From contig LVLI01000073.1 of the NCBI GenBank assembly GCA_001687465.1, forward strand, positions 1-21,522: a stretch of 21,522 nucleotides of DNA, in the 5' to 3' direction. This stretch comes from Halocafeteria seosinensis. Taxonomy: Eukaryota; Sar; Bigyra; Bicosoecida. This document shows positions 1 through 9,169 of the stretch, one piece after another. The notes beneath the pieces are model-generated. The model ran no database searches. It was given only the letters and a program-made list of their open reading frames with translations, and was not told where the DNA came from. A program made the position numbers and the translations under genes. Each line of letters begins with the position of its first letter. Positions within the stretch are counted from its first letter, which is position 1.

Positions 1-1220
1 CTTATTGTGCTCGCTTCTTTGAGTACTTTATGTCACAGAGGGATAAAGTAGAGGACACTAGCTTGGACCGAAGAAAACTTGTCGTGAGCTGTGCACAAAT
101 CGCAATGGATAATACTCTTGAAGCCATCGCCAGACGGGTTCAAACAGTGTGGAATGCAACTGATACTTTGTTCTCCGGCGAAACTTACGCTTGTTTAGCA
201 CAATCTCTGTACGCTCATTTTCGCTTGGGGTACTCGTACAAACAGCTTACAGGAACACGCCATTTCAATGAATCTCTGACGTCTCTTATAGAGGTTGGTC
301 TATTTAATGCACGGCTGGGGACCGGCGGTGCGACAAGAGTTAACGAGAATGAAGAAAAAATGATGAAAGAAGCCATCTTACTTACCGGGGATCGCTTGGC
401 GCTCTCGGCAGATCCGCGTAACGATGCTTTTCTGAAGAATATTGAGAACAAAACATCAGGAGCGAATCAGGCAGTCGGCGCCAAAGGCTATAGTGCCGAG
501 GAAGCATTGTCTTGGACGTTTTATCGTTCGTGGTATGGTGAACAGTCAACGAAGAATTTGGATGGATCGATCTACTTGGATAAACTTTTTGGAAATTTCC
601 TCCCTGATTCGTTTGACCGTGATTTTCTGTCAAGGCTGAAGACTTCGTTCAAGGACGGCTTTGTCCCTATAACTGAAATACGCAAGGATACAAGGTCAAT
701 CCTAGAAGTGTTCTTCAATGAGGAGAACCAACGTCGGTACGTGTTGGTATCCCGCACTCCTGAGAGAATTGGTAGCGCAGATATTATCTTTCTTGCTGAG
801 GATGAGGAGGGGAACTTGTACCTGGTAATAATTCAGGTCAAGAACCGGGCTAAGAATACGTTTCTTGAGGGGATGAGTGGGCTCGATGTAAGAGAGTGGG
901 GACCGAAGACGCACGCTCAATTCCTCCGAGATCATCCGGACTTGTCACGTGTTATACGGGTCGTTTGTGCTTCTCGCTCTCTTAGCGAAAATATGATAAC
1001 TCTGTTGAATAAACGTAACGGGGGAAAAGCAAAAGACTTTCCCATAATTCCGTTGCGCTTAACGAAGGAAAACCTTCATATTGACATCAAACAAGATGAA
1101 GCTAAGGGTCAGATGAATAAACCCAAGTGGTGGACCGTCGTCCAACTGTCACAGAAGCCGTTGGATGCTGTTGAGGATAACCATCCGTTGTCGAAAATGA
1201 GCTGCGAACGACAGGGCTAG
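1..1220 (+). CDS. Crinkler-like protein, C-terminal part with PD-(D/E)XK-like nuclease (5' partial)
   Basis: The frame is open from the left edge (first full codon at position 3), so the first ATG at 30 is probably internal and the N-terminal NTPase would lie outside the window. Numbering from that ATG, residues 1-50 resemble the helical segment that follows the NTPase of the 3519-5654 gene. Residues about 150-275 look like a restriction-endonuclease-like fold: an acidic helix (EEALSW, about 157-162), the motif GSADIIFL with D251, then a hydrophobic strand ending IIQVKNR with Q269 and K271. This D...QxK spacing is the pattern known for the nuclease domain of Crinkler-type effectors. The family pairs a P-loop NTPase with a C-terminal nuclease and is thought to act on nucleic acid in the nucleus. 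Catalytic activity is inferred, not shown. No transmembrane segment is visible. Translation ends at TAG 1218-1220. Confidence 0.65.
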   Translation, partial: YCARFFEYFMSQRDKVEDTSLDRRKLVVSCAQIAMDNTLEAIARRVQTVWNATDTLFSGETYACLAQSLYAHFRLGYSYKQLTGTRHFNESLTSLIEVGLFNARLGTGGATRVNENEEKMMKEAILLTGDRLALSADPRNDAFLKNIENKTSGANQAVGAKGYSAEEALSWTFYRSWYGEQSTKNLDGSIYLDKLFGNFLPDSFDRDFLSRLKTSFKDGFVPITEIRKDTRSILEVFFNEENQRRYVLVSRTPERIGSADIIFLAEDEEGNLYLVIIQVKNRAKNTFLEGMSGLDVREWGPKTHAQFLRDHPDLSRVIRVVCASRSLSENMITLLNKRNGGKAKDFPIIPLRLTKENLHIDIKQDEAKGQMNKPKWWTVVQLSQKPLDAVEDNHPLSKMSCERQG

Positions 1221-1263
1221 CTGTCGTGTGGTTAAGACTTATCCGAAGGTAACGGAAACACGA

Positions 1264-1288
1264 GACTCTCGTGACGATACCGAGAGTC
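1264..1288. repeat. Perfect 8-bp inverted repeat downstream of the first gene
   Basis: GACTCTCG at 1264-1271 and CGAGAGTC at 1281-1288 are perfect reverse complements separated by 9 nt. The hairpin lies 44 bp after the stop codon of the upstream gene and could be a 3' UTR structure, or chance. Confidence 0.4.
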
Positions 1289-1982
1289 GGAGCTGGAGAA
1301 GGGCTACACGTACTCGGAAAAGGCTGATACTCGAAACTGCACTCCTCAGTCCTGCTTCTTCTTCCTACTGCGCTACTGCAGCCGGACGCGAACGTCATCG
1401 TCAATTAGCTTTCTTTGGAGTTTAAGGGAGCTATAAGCTTATACAAACATGCATCGAGAGATTGCAACCTAGTGCCTAAGAGTACTACCTATACAGCGTA
1501 GCCTACTCGTCTTGGTAGGGGCAAGACTACCGGTCCAATACACACGCCTCCTACACTACCGGTAGCGTTAAGGAGGGTGGTTACACACATGTTATGGACC
1601 CCATTTAACGGCGACAGGGTAGAATGATAGACACACGTCCTACTACACAGAGGTATCTCGATATGTAGTGAGAAGTTCTAATAGTTAATTGACGAAAGTG
1701 AGGGCCACATCATCTGAGCCTACATGGCAAAACTCCATCTCATAATTTAATATATTTTCTACTAGGATTGTCATTCTGGCGTGGATTTTCCAGCATGATA
1801 TGCTAGTAAAATGAGTTACGCTTGGAATGGCACCTCCAATTCGAGGCTATCCACATTCCAGGACCTCTCTAGACGTTTAGAATCTCATGGGCTACCAGCT
1901 CGACAGCGCCCGACGGAGCTCGACTCGTCTAGATCAGTGCATCGTACGTGAAGGTCGAGACTCGAGTGCTTCCATCCACTAG
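1289..1982. other. Intergenic, nothing recognisable
   Basis: Only short unrelated reading frames occur on both strands. I see no splice-compatible coding signal, RNA gene or transposon end. Several small inverted repeats around 1510-1580 (GTCTTG/CAAGAC and repeated CTACCGG) are the only structure. Confidence 0.4.
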
Positions 1983-2683
1983 GTGCGCGATTATGGAATC
2001 TTCCCTGTGTATATCATGCAGAGCCGAATCAAAACAAGGAAATGCAGAGACAACCGGGTTGATTCTCAACGACAAACTCATGAGGCCAATGATGCCATTG
2101 CACCACATGCATCCGCAGCATCCGATACAAAACAGCTCCGCAGTGCACTGGATGAGCAAGTAAACTACAACCAGACAATCCGATCAAGAATCCAGCGGAA
2201 TGCTCTGTATCTGCAACACCTGCCCTTTCTCAACGATCACGGACAAATCAGTCTACTACTGGTACCGCAGCAGCTGATGTGTACGATATCCCTTAGACAG
2301 CGTGAGCAAAATTACTAGCGAAAACAGTGAAACAGCTCACGCAAATACGTGAGCGACTCCTGCCGTATGCTATGGATCGAAAGGATTCAGCATTACATTC
2401 CGAAGAGACGTTTGAGTTGCCCAGTAGCTGGAAGAGTGCCACGGACGACCTGGGGAAGCGGCAGTTTGGCAATGCTTTAGAGGTACTGTACACTGTAGGT
2501 GATTCGATGATTGATGTGGCACCTTCCAAGGGGAGGAATTCTCGTTCTGGACCCGAAACGCAATGGGACCTGGGTCAAGTTGGAAGGCCTCCAAAGTTGG
2601 CTCGGAAGAGCACCCTCTATGCCTCTGGCAGAAAGCCACCACAAAGAAGGACTACAACACGTCGGCGAAAGCTTTACCAATGA
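1983..2683 (+). other. Possible decayed or spliced gene of unknown function
   Basis: Two successive open frames have protein-like composition. One (1983-2318, in-frame ATG near 2016) is Gln/Asn/Arg-rich. The other is open from about 2300 to 2683 and contains a helical-looking stretch followed by an Arg/Lys-rich tail. They are in different frames and overlap a stop-rich junction near 2290-2320; no consensus intron of plausible size joins them. I recognise no domain. Either a relic or chance frames. Confidence 0.2.
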
Positions 2684-3518
2684 ATATGAGTGACTGTTCA
2701 TTTGTTTATCCGGAATGGATAAATGCCACACTGAGATGGTTTTAAGAAAGGAAGGAATATCTTCCTATACGTATAATAGGATTCTACCTGAGTCCAGAGA
2801 AACTGCCGAAGAACCGAGACTACTGTAGTCTGGAGCACTCATTTCTTCTTTTGCGTTTGTTTGTCCAGCAATAGTCGGCGAATGTGTGAGATCCGTTCCC
2901 GCCCGGTGTGCACAAAGGGTGTAATTTTTAGAAAGAAATTGCAAGACATGCGGTGAGTGATGCTCTCCGTTGCGTTCTCTTTGGAGGTACGAATCGATAC
3001 ACTTCTGCTCACCAAGCACGTAACCGATTGCATTCAGCGTCTTTCAGTAACGCAGAACTTTCAACTCGGTTGAAAACATTCCCTGGTCCCCAGCAAGGAA
3101 GACTCTGCTTCATACACATACACACGCTCTCTTCATACAATTTATTGGGAATTACTAAATTTAACCACGTTCGCAACATCCCACAGCAGTGCCACACTGA
3201 GTCATCCCGGCAATATCCAGGATGAGCTCCCCGCTAGGCGACTTCGGGAAAAAGAAAGGGAGCTTCATACGGTGTTGTAGCTACACAATGCACTGAATAA
3301 GGGTCGGTCGTATATGTGCTGACGGTGTAGTGCAATGTATGTGGAATACGGTATCGTAAGATATATTGTAATTGGCTCATCCGTAGCCCTGGTTTTGCTG
3401 TCTTTGTGTATGTATTGACTTTCGGAGAACCGTTTACCCACGAGAGGAAGTCAGACACTGTGCAATACCATTAGAACACTTTAGAGACACTAAGCTCTTT
3501 GTGAATACAAAGAATAAA
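2684..3518. other. Intergenic, upstream region of the second NTPase gene
   Basis: No supported coding region on either strand. The last 40 bp before the ATG at 3519 are A-rich, as expected for a 5' leader, but no promoter element can be named. Confidence 0.4.
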
Positions 3519-5654
3519 ATGGCGGCTGCTCGAGTAGAAACCCCAGGAAAAGGGAAAAATCGAAAGTTTGATTTATTCAAGGCGTTGGAAGAGATTCCAC
3601 ATTGGTACATTCCAAAACACTGCGAAGTGAAGAAGGAAGTTGAGAATGGCAAGGATCCACAAGAAACTTTTACCGAAAGCATTGAATATTGCTTGAGTAG
3701 AGAACACCGAATTCTAGCAACAGACATTGAAGGAGCGCGAAAGTGTCTATGTCAACAAAAAGGGAAGGGGGAACTGACTGACATCCAAAACGAAGACCTG
3801 ATGCGTCGCATTGCGGTGGCTTGCTTTCTTTTGGCTGACGATAGGGCCCCGATTGAGTACGCGGAAAAACGACTCACGAACTTGTATCCTCCGGATCAAG
3901 AAGAGGTAATGGAAGCGAAGGTTGGAAAGTGGATCAAGGATCGATCAAAGTCGAAAGTCAATATATTTAAAGAGTTGTCAGAACTGTCGCTAAGCCAGAC
4001 ACTGAGTGCGGTGATAACGAAAATTTGCGCGCATGAATTAGGTAAGCGATACGGCCGCCGGTATACTCATTAAACATGTATGTCGTGCGTGGGTTAATAT
4101 AGGGGTATCCCATGTTTCAAGGCGATCTTCGTATTTTAAGGCAGTGACTGACTACGTACAGTAAGCTTGTGTTTGTTGTAATGTATACGTACAGATCCGC
4201 ATATTCTTACGCTTGAAGAATGCGAAGAAGAAGCAGCCTTATGCGTGGACTTAGCGCTCCGATCATTATCGAGTACAACATACGAAGCTCAAGGGAGGAA
4301 GTATGGTGATAATTTCAAGGACAAATGCCATACACCACTGCCCTGGGTATTTGACGCAAAGGGCGAGGCGGACATCCTTCCCGAGTTGATGAAGATGACG
4401 CATGGCAAAGGAGAGACGGATGGGAATTGCCTACTTAAGACCCTGGAAAGTGAGTTCAAGAAGTTCGGCGGCGACAATATGCGTCAAAAGAAGCCGGTGA
4501 TTATTTTGACCGGGGTCAGTAGCGCTGGGAAAACAAGAACTGTTTTCGAGTTTGCAAGGACCAGGGGAATACCACTTGTCATCAAAGTCGCGGAGAAACA
4601 ACCGCAAAAAGTTTGGGAGAGTGTAAGGAACAAGATTTTGGAGTGTCGCGAGAGTGGCTATGAGAAGAGGAGCCTTGCCAGTAAGATTATACGCCGCTGT
4701 ATAGCGGCTCACTTTGAATGGGCGGAGTTGATCGCCAAGGAACTTGTGCGGAGGAAGGATGACCTGCAGGCCGTGGCCAGTAGCAGACGCGAAACCGTTG
4801 AAGACGTCTGGCGGATGGTGCTATTGTTATCTCTCCGTAATGCATTCTGTTCCTCCAATGTGGCCGCCTTGTTTGAAAACGAAAAGAGACCTAATGACGA
4901 CATTGCGGAACGACAGAAAAAACTCAAACTGTATTTTCGAGACGCCGTGGGCCCTACAGACGAGGAGCAGGAACCGCTCAATTTTGTTCTCTGCTTCGAT
5001 GAAGCACAAATGTTGGCATCGACGGACTACGCAATACTTGAAAGTGTAAAAGAGGAACGAGAAGATAACACGAAATATTGCTCGTTGTTTTCAGTTTTCT
5101 TGGATGAAATCAAATCACTCAGCGAGACCAATTTTGTGGTGTTAAGTGGAACAGGAGTAAGAATGTCCGTAATATCCGAAGATACGCTATCGCCTATCCA
5201 AAAAGTGGTCGTTCGTCTGTCTGTAAAAACCACGTTTGGTGTGGAGGAAGTTAAACAAGTGTTATGTGGCTACCTCAAGGAAAATGTTGTCGCGTCTTTA
5301 TCGGATGACTGTATTGACAAACTTTGTGGCAGGCCAGGAATTGTGGGCAATTTCTTGTATAAGTATATTCGCCAGATTGTCAGATCTCAAAAGATTGAAG
5401 AGGTCGACGAGACAGCATGCCTTAAGTACGTCAGTGATGGTTTCGAAAACTGCATCGAGTCCTTCCTAAATATTCATGGTAGTTTTGAGAATCAACAAAC
5501 TCCGAAGGAGTTGATCTTGGACGAAGAGATCCATTTGGAATATGAGCAGGGCTTCCGTCTTGTGGATGTGTGGTTAGACTTACTGAAGAACGACCCGACA
5601 GGAGCGAGTTCCCTGACGGTTTCCACCACAAAAAAGAAGAAAAGTTCCAAGTGA
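3519..5654 (+). CDS. Two-exon Crinkler-like P-loop NTPase without nuclease domain
   Basis: Exons 3519-4041 and 4195-5654 join across a 153-nt intron (donor GTAAGC, acceptor TACAG, CTGAC branch-like site near 4148). The phase-1 junction restores one frame of 660 codons plus stop. The start is the ATG in AAAATGGCGG; the frame upstream has no other ATG. Residues 1-175 form a charged, helical N-terminal region of no family I know. Walker A is GVSSAGKT (about 281-288), Walker B is FVLCFDEAQ with D443/E444, and a sensor-like SGTG sits at about 492-495. After the NTPase comes a helical segment similar to the start of the window's first gene. The protein then stops with a lysine-rich tail (KKKKSSK), with no D...QxK nuclease motif. 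The family is known from oomycetes, chytrids and other protists. It may be a naturally NTPase-only member or a 3'-truncated copy. Confidence 0.75.
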
Positions 5655-6061
5655 TTCTTAAGGTTGTCTGCAACCTACGACATACCCGCCCGGACATGTT
5701 GTACATGTTCTGTTTTCGCGTTGGTGAGGAGAATATGGATCTCGTCCAAGATGTATGAGTGTTTGCTGGTCCGTTTTCTTTTCGTCTTCTTTCATTTGCT
5801 TTACCTTCTCGTTGTTACAACGTGGTACCCAGTTCAAAATTTGAGCTTCAAATTCAATTCAAACACACGCCACAAGTACATACCACCCGGTATAGCACCT
5901 TCAGTACAGTGTACATAGAGTGTAATAGTACAATACCACACATTATGTAAATTCTGTTTGGAATTAGCCAAAAAGAAGACAGTCTTTGAGTGAGTGAGTG
6001 ACGTTGGAAGGCAATGCTGGTTTCCGTGGTTCCGACCACACACACACATGTGTCACAGATA
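5655..6061. other. Intergenic, 3' flank of NTPase gene with microsatellites
   Basis: No coding signal. It contains a GTGA tetramer run near 5990-6000 and a CA-dinucleotide run near 6037-6048, the latter abutting the 73-bp conserved unit. No remnant of a nuclease domain follows the NTPase stop codon. Confidence 0.45.
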
Positions 6062-6134
6062 GCCCATCGGCCGGGGAGTTGACCACATCCTCTTAACGAG
6101 GAGCGGTATGCGCCCGTGTTAAGCAGCGACGGGC
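6062..6134 (-). repeat. 73-bp conserved structured repeat, copy 1
   Basis: This is the reverse complement of 20892-20964 with four transitions in 73 positions. On the minus strand it can fold as a 7-bp closing helix (1-7 with 67-73), an inner 4-bp helix CGGG/CCCG (19-22 with 60-63) and a 10-bp hairpin (28-37 with 43-53, one bulged T) with loop GTTAA. Similarity stops abruptly at the GGCCC start of the unit. It continues about 30 bp past the other end into a GT-rich stretch. Family unknown; strand assigned from G-U wobble logic. Confidence 0.55.
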
Positions 6135-6226
6135 CCGCTGTGCCTGCAGCCTTGCTGACATGAGCCGTGAGGGAACACAACACTGGTTTTGCTCAGCAGG
6201 CCTCGGGGCAGGTGCCATGCCTGCGC

Positions 6227-6314
6227 CAACGATGTCAGAGTTACCGTCGAGGCTTATTCTGGGAGGAGAAGGTCCTGAGCCTGCCACAGCGACGCCAGGA
6301 CCGGTTGCAGCAGC
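6227..6314 (-). repeat. Dispersed repeat segment shared with 21309-21395 (inverted)
   Basis: About 88 bp match the reverse complement of 21309-21395 with roughly 84% identity by eye. In one frame of the minus strand here and the plus strand there, both copies read as a similar Ala/Gly/Pro-rich peptide (motifs AATGP, AVA, GPSPPR). This suggests a once-coding part of a transposon, but no family is assignable. Confidence 0.5.
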
Positions 6315-6329
6315 ACACGGTAGATGATG

Positions 6330-6592
6330 GCTCATTATTGACTTCAGGCTGCACGAGTCGGCAGCACGACAAGCGGATGCTCGTCCAGTGGAAGGCTAGC
6401 CAGAGGCAGCACAGACGTGGGAACCGGTTTCGCGGCTTCAGAAGGACCTGGGTAGCCGCACATTCTTTGACCTCGAGCAGGCCATGCACTACAATCTTGG
6501 GCTATGTTGACGAAAATGAGGTGGACGAAACTCCTGGGGTGCCCGCCACAACGGTTGCGTCAGGACCAACACTTAATCCTAACTGCGCGTAG
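6330..6592 (+). pseudogene. Frame-broken chromodomain fragment (chromovirus-like retrotransposon relic)
   Basis: Read across at least two frameshifts, the plus strand shows IDFRLHES, then KRMLVQWK, then PEAAQTWEPVSRL and a helix FFDLEQAMHY. The core LVxWK...TWEPVxxL is the chromodomain signature carried at the C terminus of many Ty3/gypsy integrases. One base is missing around the WKG-P position and a stop interrupts the next codon. The stretch 6498-6539 near its end is shared with 21212-21253 (four mismatches). No integrase core is visible upstream, so only the tail of the element survives. Confidence 0.6.
6498..6539 (+). repeat. 42-bp repeat segment shared with 21212-21253 (direct)
   Basis: Both copies start TGGGCTATGTTGACGAAA, and 38 of 42 positions agree. 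Weaker similarity runs on for roughly 50 bp. Similarity begins sharply at TGGG in both, which could mark an element boundary. Confidence 0.55.
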
Positions 6593-6619
6593 CTCTAGGC
6601 GGCCAGTCTAAGCAAGAGA

Positions 6620-7093
6620 AACCATTTCCCATTGGGTTGTTTGACGCGGTCTTAGCCAAGCGGTCGGCAGTCGAGTTTGAAGCCCTCCGTATGAACCTAA
6701 CCTCTGCGCTCGTCACCCATTGGTAGGTTCCTAAGGTGGAACGATTCAGCCCGGCGGACTCCGTGCCCTCTCGAACAGCGGGATGAACCTGTCCTTGCGA
6801 CACTGGGCTTCGCCATTCATGTGAATCATGATGTGATCGACCATCGTTTGTGAGTCGCATTCCATGCGGACGTCCACCCAGACTCCACCGGTGCTGGTGG
6901 CTGACTTGGGGACGCGTCAAGTGCATCGAACACCCAGCAACAGGCCTTCGTATTCGGCTTCGTTGTTAGTCTTGTGTGGCCCTACGTACTGGCTTGAGAG
7001 GCCTAGCTGGAGTGTGGTACCAGCTGGCCCAACCATGGTAGCATACAGCCCCATGGCCCATTGGCCCATGATACCATTGGCTGCCAAATTGGC
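6620..7093 (-). pseudogene. RNase H relic of a retroelement, C-terminal main part
   Basis: On the minus strand, broken by stops and frameshifts, the type I RNase H signatures appear in order: a glycine-rich strand (WAMGLYATM), TNNEAEYEGLLLGV, VRMECDSQTMVDHI, FIPLFERAR and ASNSTADRLAK. E (NEAEYE), D (CDSQ) and the last D (TADRLA) match catalytic positions of the RVT_3-type RNase H found in retroelements. The N-terminal end lies beyond the hAT element, at 8936-8990. No reverse transcriptase is visible beside it, so the rest of the element is lost or outside. Confidence 0.75.
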
Positions 7094-7101
7094 AGTGCCA
7101 A
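7094..7101. repeat. 8-bp target site duplication, left copy
   Basis: AGTGCCAA here is repeated exactly at 8928-8935, directly abutting both ends of the hAT element. Eight base pairs is the target duplication length of the hAT superfamily. Confidence 0.9.
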
Positions 7102-7260
7102 TAAACTGTCAGGTACAAAACCGTACCTGTACCTTTCTGTACCGGGTACAGGTGGTTGGAAATGAAGTGTGTGATGCGATGATATGGCACGGAGAGGAGA
7201 GTCTAAAGCCCTGTACAAGCCGGGTACGGTAACAAGTGCCAGGTACGGTCAGGTACAATC
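7102..7260. repeat. hAT left terminal and subterminal GGTAC repeats
   Basis: After the terminal inverted repeat, GGTAC/GTACC motifs recur many times, mostly in 7110-7155 and 7203-7256. Subterminal short repeats of this kind are the usual transposase-binding sites of hAT elements. The right end (8878-8927) has the same motif cluster. Confidence 0.7.
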
Positions 7261-7521
7261 AGCTAATTTACATGTTCATTATTTTCGGATTGCAATGATC
7301 TCGCACATTTCACTACTTCTCAACAGAACGTGTGATTCTATTTTACTTTCCTCTGGTAAGTATGGATGGTGTGGATGCATGGATTATAAGGGAGCTGGGA
7401 ATTTTTTGGGGGAGCTACAAGGAGCGTCTACGACTTATGCAGCAATTTTGTGTCCATCTCATTCATTGCAGGGTATACATTGTTCTCATCCTCATACATT
7501 CCGTAGGAATCAGTCGACACA

Positions 7522-7690
7522 ATGGCGTATAAAAGCGTGAAATCTGATATATGGCGCCATTTTTCCCCCAGCACCGAGAGGGAAGCCAACTCGCGGCGTT
7601 TTCTATACGCACATTGCCTGCATTGCAGTGAGAAAATCCAACCAGCTAAAACGGAGAGTACTTTGCCGGTATGTAGACGGAAAAGCTGCC
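7522..7690 (+). pseudogene. BED zinc finger fragment of hAT transposase
   Basis: From ATG 7522, the frame reads SDIWRHF, then CLHC, then KTESTL. This is the first half of a BED finger: aromatic W/F pair, CxxC, T-x-x-L. The distal His pair is absent. The frame runs out of register with the C-terminal transposase frame near 7675, where an internal deletion probably joined them. Confidence 0.6.
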
Positions 7691-8780
7691 CGAACGTGTG
7701 GAAGAAACGATCACAAATCGGCGATTCTTCGACGACATACAAACTGTATTGTCTGTGTGCGCTCCTATTGCAGAATCTATAGGTCGATTAGAACAAAGGA
7801 AGTCGACCTTGGTGGACTGTTTGATCGAAATATTGCGGATTGTTTACCGGTTACAAATGAAGCAGAAAACCCTGGATCAGGACTTTTTATCCCATGTCAA
7901 AAAGGTTGTAAATTTACGGTACAACCAATACGTTACGGGCTATCACGTGCTCGCATTGTATTTGCATCCCTCCGGCAAGGATCTGTTCCACAGCAGTTCC
8001 GCTAAAAACAGCAATGGTATTCTGTCTACATTGATTCCTACTATGAAGAAGTGGAGGTACACAGAAGATCGCGCCACGAAGGTGGTTGAGCAATTGCAAG
8101 AGTACGAAAAAGAGCTCTCGAACTTTAGCTCGTCTGCTCCTCCGGATGACACATACCTATCGTGGAAGCGAATGAGGCCTCTACCTGAAAATGAATTGCT
8201 GAGATCATTCTCCTTGAGGCTATTAGCGATAACTCCCACCGCTGTGGAAGCAGAGAGACTGTTTGCTAGCCTAACTTGTATAAATACGAAGCGGAGAGGC
8301 CGCATGTCCACCGGAACGCTGAAGCAGCTTGGACAGATAAAAACATACCTCCGATCGGACAAGACGGTCAGTCTCTCCAAAGCGAAGAAAGAGATCAAAA
8401 CAGAGCAGACAGAAGAGAACTCGACTGGAGAATCTGACAACGGATGGGATAGTGATTCCGACGAAACTGTACTTGAGGCTTTCGCCGACCATGACTTTGA
8501 AAGAATGCTGCATGAAATGGACCCTGAGGACTTCAGCGAGTGGGATGTTGGTGTGAGCGTCAATGATGTCTTAGAGACTATAGATGCGCAGGATACTGAA
8601 TCGTCAGAATTCATCCCGGCCAAGCACTTCGATCTAAGTCATCCAATGATTTCAGGGAGAAATCGCGGTAGTGGAGGGAATGCAGCATCAGCCTCCACTC
8701 CCGTAGCTCAGAGCGCAGAAGCCGAGTCATCGAAGGAGTGGAGCGCTGAAGACCTCCTCAGCAAACTAGAAAACAAATAA
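7675..8780 (+). pseudogene. hAT transposase C-terminal region with dimerisation domain
   Basis: The frame is open from about 7677 to TAA 8778-8780; the first start-like codon is GTG at 7698. Numbered from there (360 codons), it begins in the helical region typical just before the last catalytic segment (AESIGRLEQRK). It continues through ALYLHPSGKD and reaches the diagnostic hAT dimerisation block near residues 165-220: ITPTAVEAERLFAS, then TKRRGRMS and a final KTYLRS. The Glu in VEAERLF is the third catalytic position. The last 130 residues are an acidic, Ser-rich tail. The frame is intact although the upstream catalytic core is gone, so the deletion is probably recent or the remnant may be retained as a dimerisation-only protein. 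Confidence 0.8.
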
Positions 8781-8877
8781 TACAGGGTAAGACGCAAATC
8801 ATTTCCATTACCGGTATTAGCGCATAACAGGCCCTTCTAACATACATCAAGTTTGTAGCCGTTGCAAACTGTACCTG

Positions 8878-8927
8878 CTTGTACCCAGGTACGGTACAGC
8901 TTAAGGCCGTACCTACCTGACAGTTTA
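8878..8927. repeat. hAT right terminal and subterminal GGTAC repeats
   Basis: GTACC/GGTAC motifs are packed at 8878-8918 and end in the perfect 14-bp terminal repeat 8914-8927. Confidence 0.75.
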
Positions 8928-8935
8928 AGTGCCAA
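8928..8935. repeat. 8-bp target site duplication, right copy
   Basis: AGTGCCAA, identical to 7094-7101. Confidence 0.9.
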
Positions 8936-8990
8936 TGATTGGCATCGCATTGACGTCAAACAATTGTTTCTTTAAAGACGCCGAAAAGAT
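8936..8990 (-). pseudogene. RNase H relic, N-terminal part separated by the hAT insertion
   Basis: On the minus strand this reads KKQLFDVNAMPI and leads in frame, once the hAT element and one target copy are removed, into the glycine-rich strand at about 7040-7093. The Asp in LFDVNA sits where the first catalytic Asp of RNase H is expected. Confidence 0.55.
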
Positions 8991-9169
8991 TGCATGGTTG
9001 GATTTTGTTGATGAGAACCTGGGCCTTTTTTGTAGTTTTCCCACAGGGGGCGTCAAAGGGAGAGCCAAGTACCCTGGCCTTTAGCGCTCCATTAGAAGGG
9101 AATTTCACCTTGGTTTGGTTGCGTTGGAGAGCTGTACAAGTCTTATAGAGACGCTACATAGACCCAAGA

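Larger units (their letters stand above)
7102..8927 (+). mobile_element. Internally deleted hAT transposon, 1,826 bp
   Basis: The ends are perfect 14-bp inverted repeats: TAAACTGTCAGGTA at 7102-7115 and its complement at 8914-8927, flanked by the 8-bp duplication AGTGCCAA. The interior encodes a partial BED zinc finger and a hAT C-terminal dimerisation domain on the plus strand. The middle of the transposase, which carries the first two catalytic acidic residues, is missing, so the copy should be non-autonomous. It is inserted in the RNase H relic; removing the element and one target copy rejoins the relic's glycine-rich start. Confidence 0.93.

Noticed and set aside
6115-6134. 5S rRNA fragment, suggested by GTTAAGCAGCGACGGGCC resembling the 5S internal promoter region
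   Set aside because: The flanking sequence on both sides does not match 5S rRNA, the rest of the 73-bp unit is different, and similarity between the two copies ends at GGGCC.
7943-8623. Minus-strand 226-codon frame
   Set aside because: It is the antisense shadow of the hAT transposase frame; its Ser/Val-rich composition reflects the acidic coding strand.
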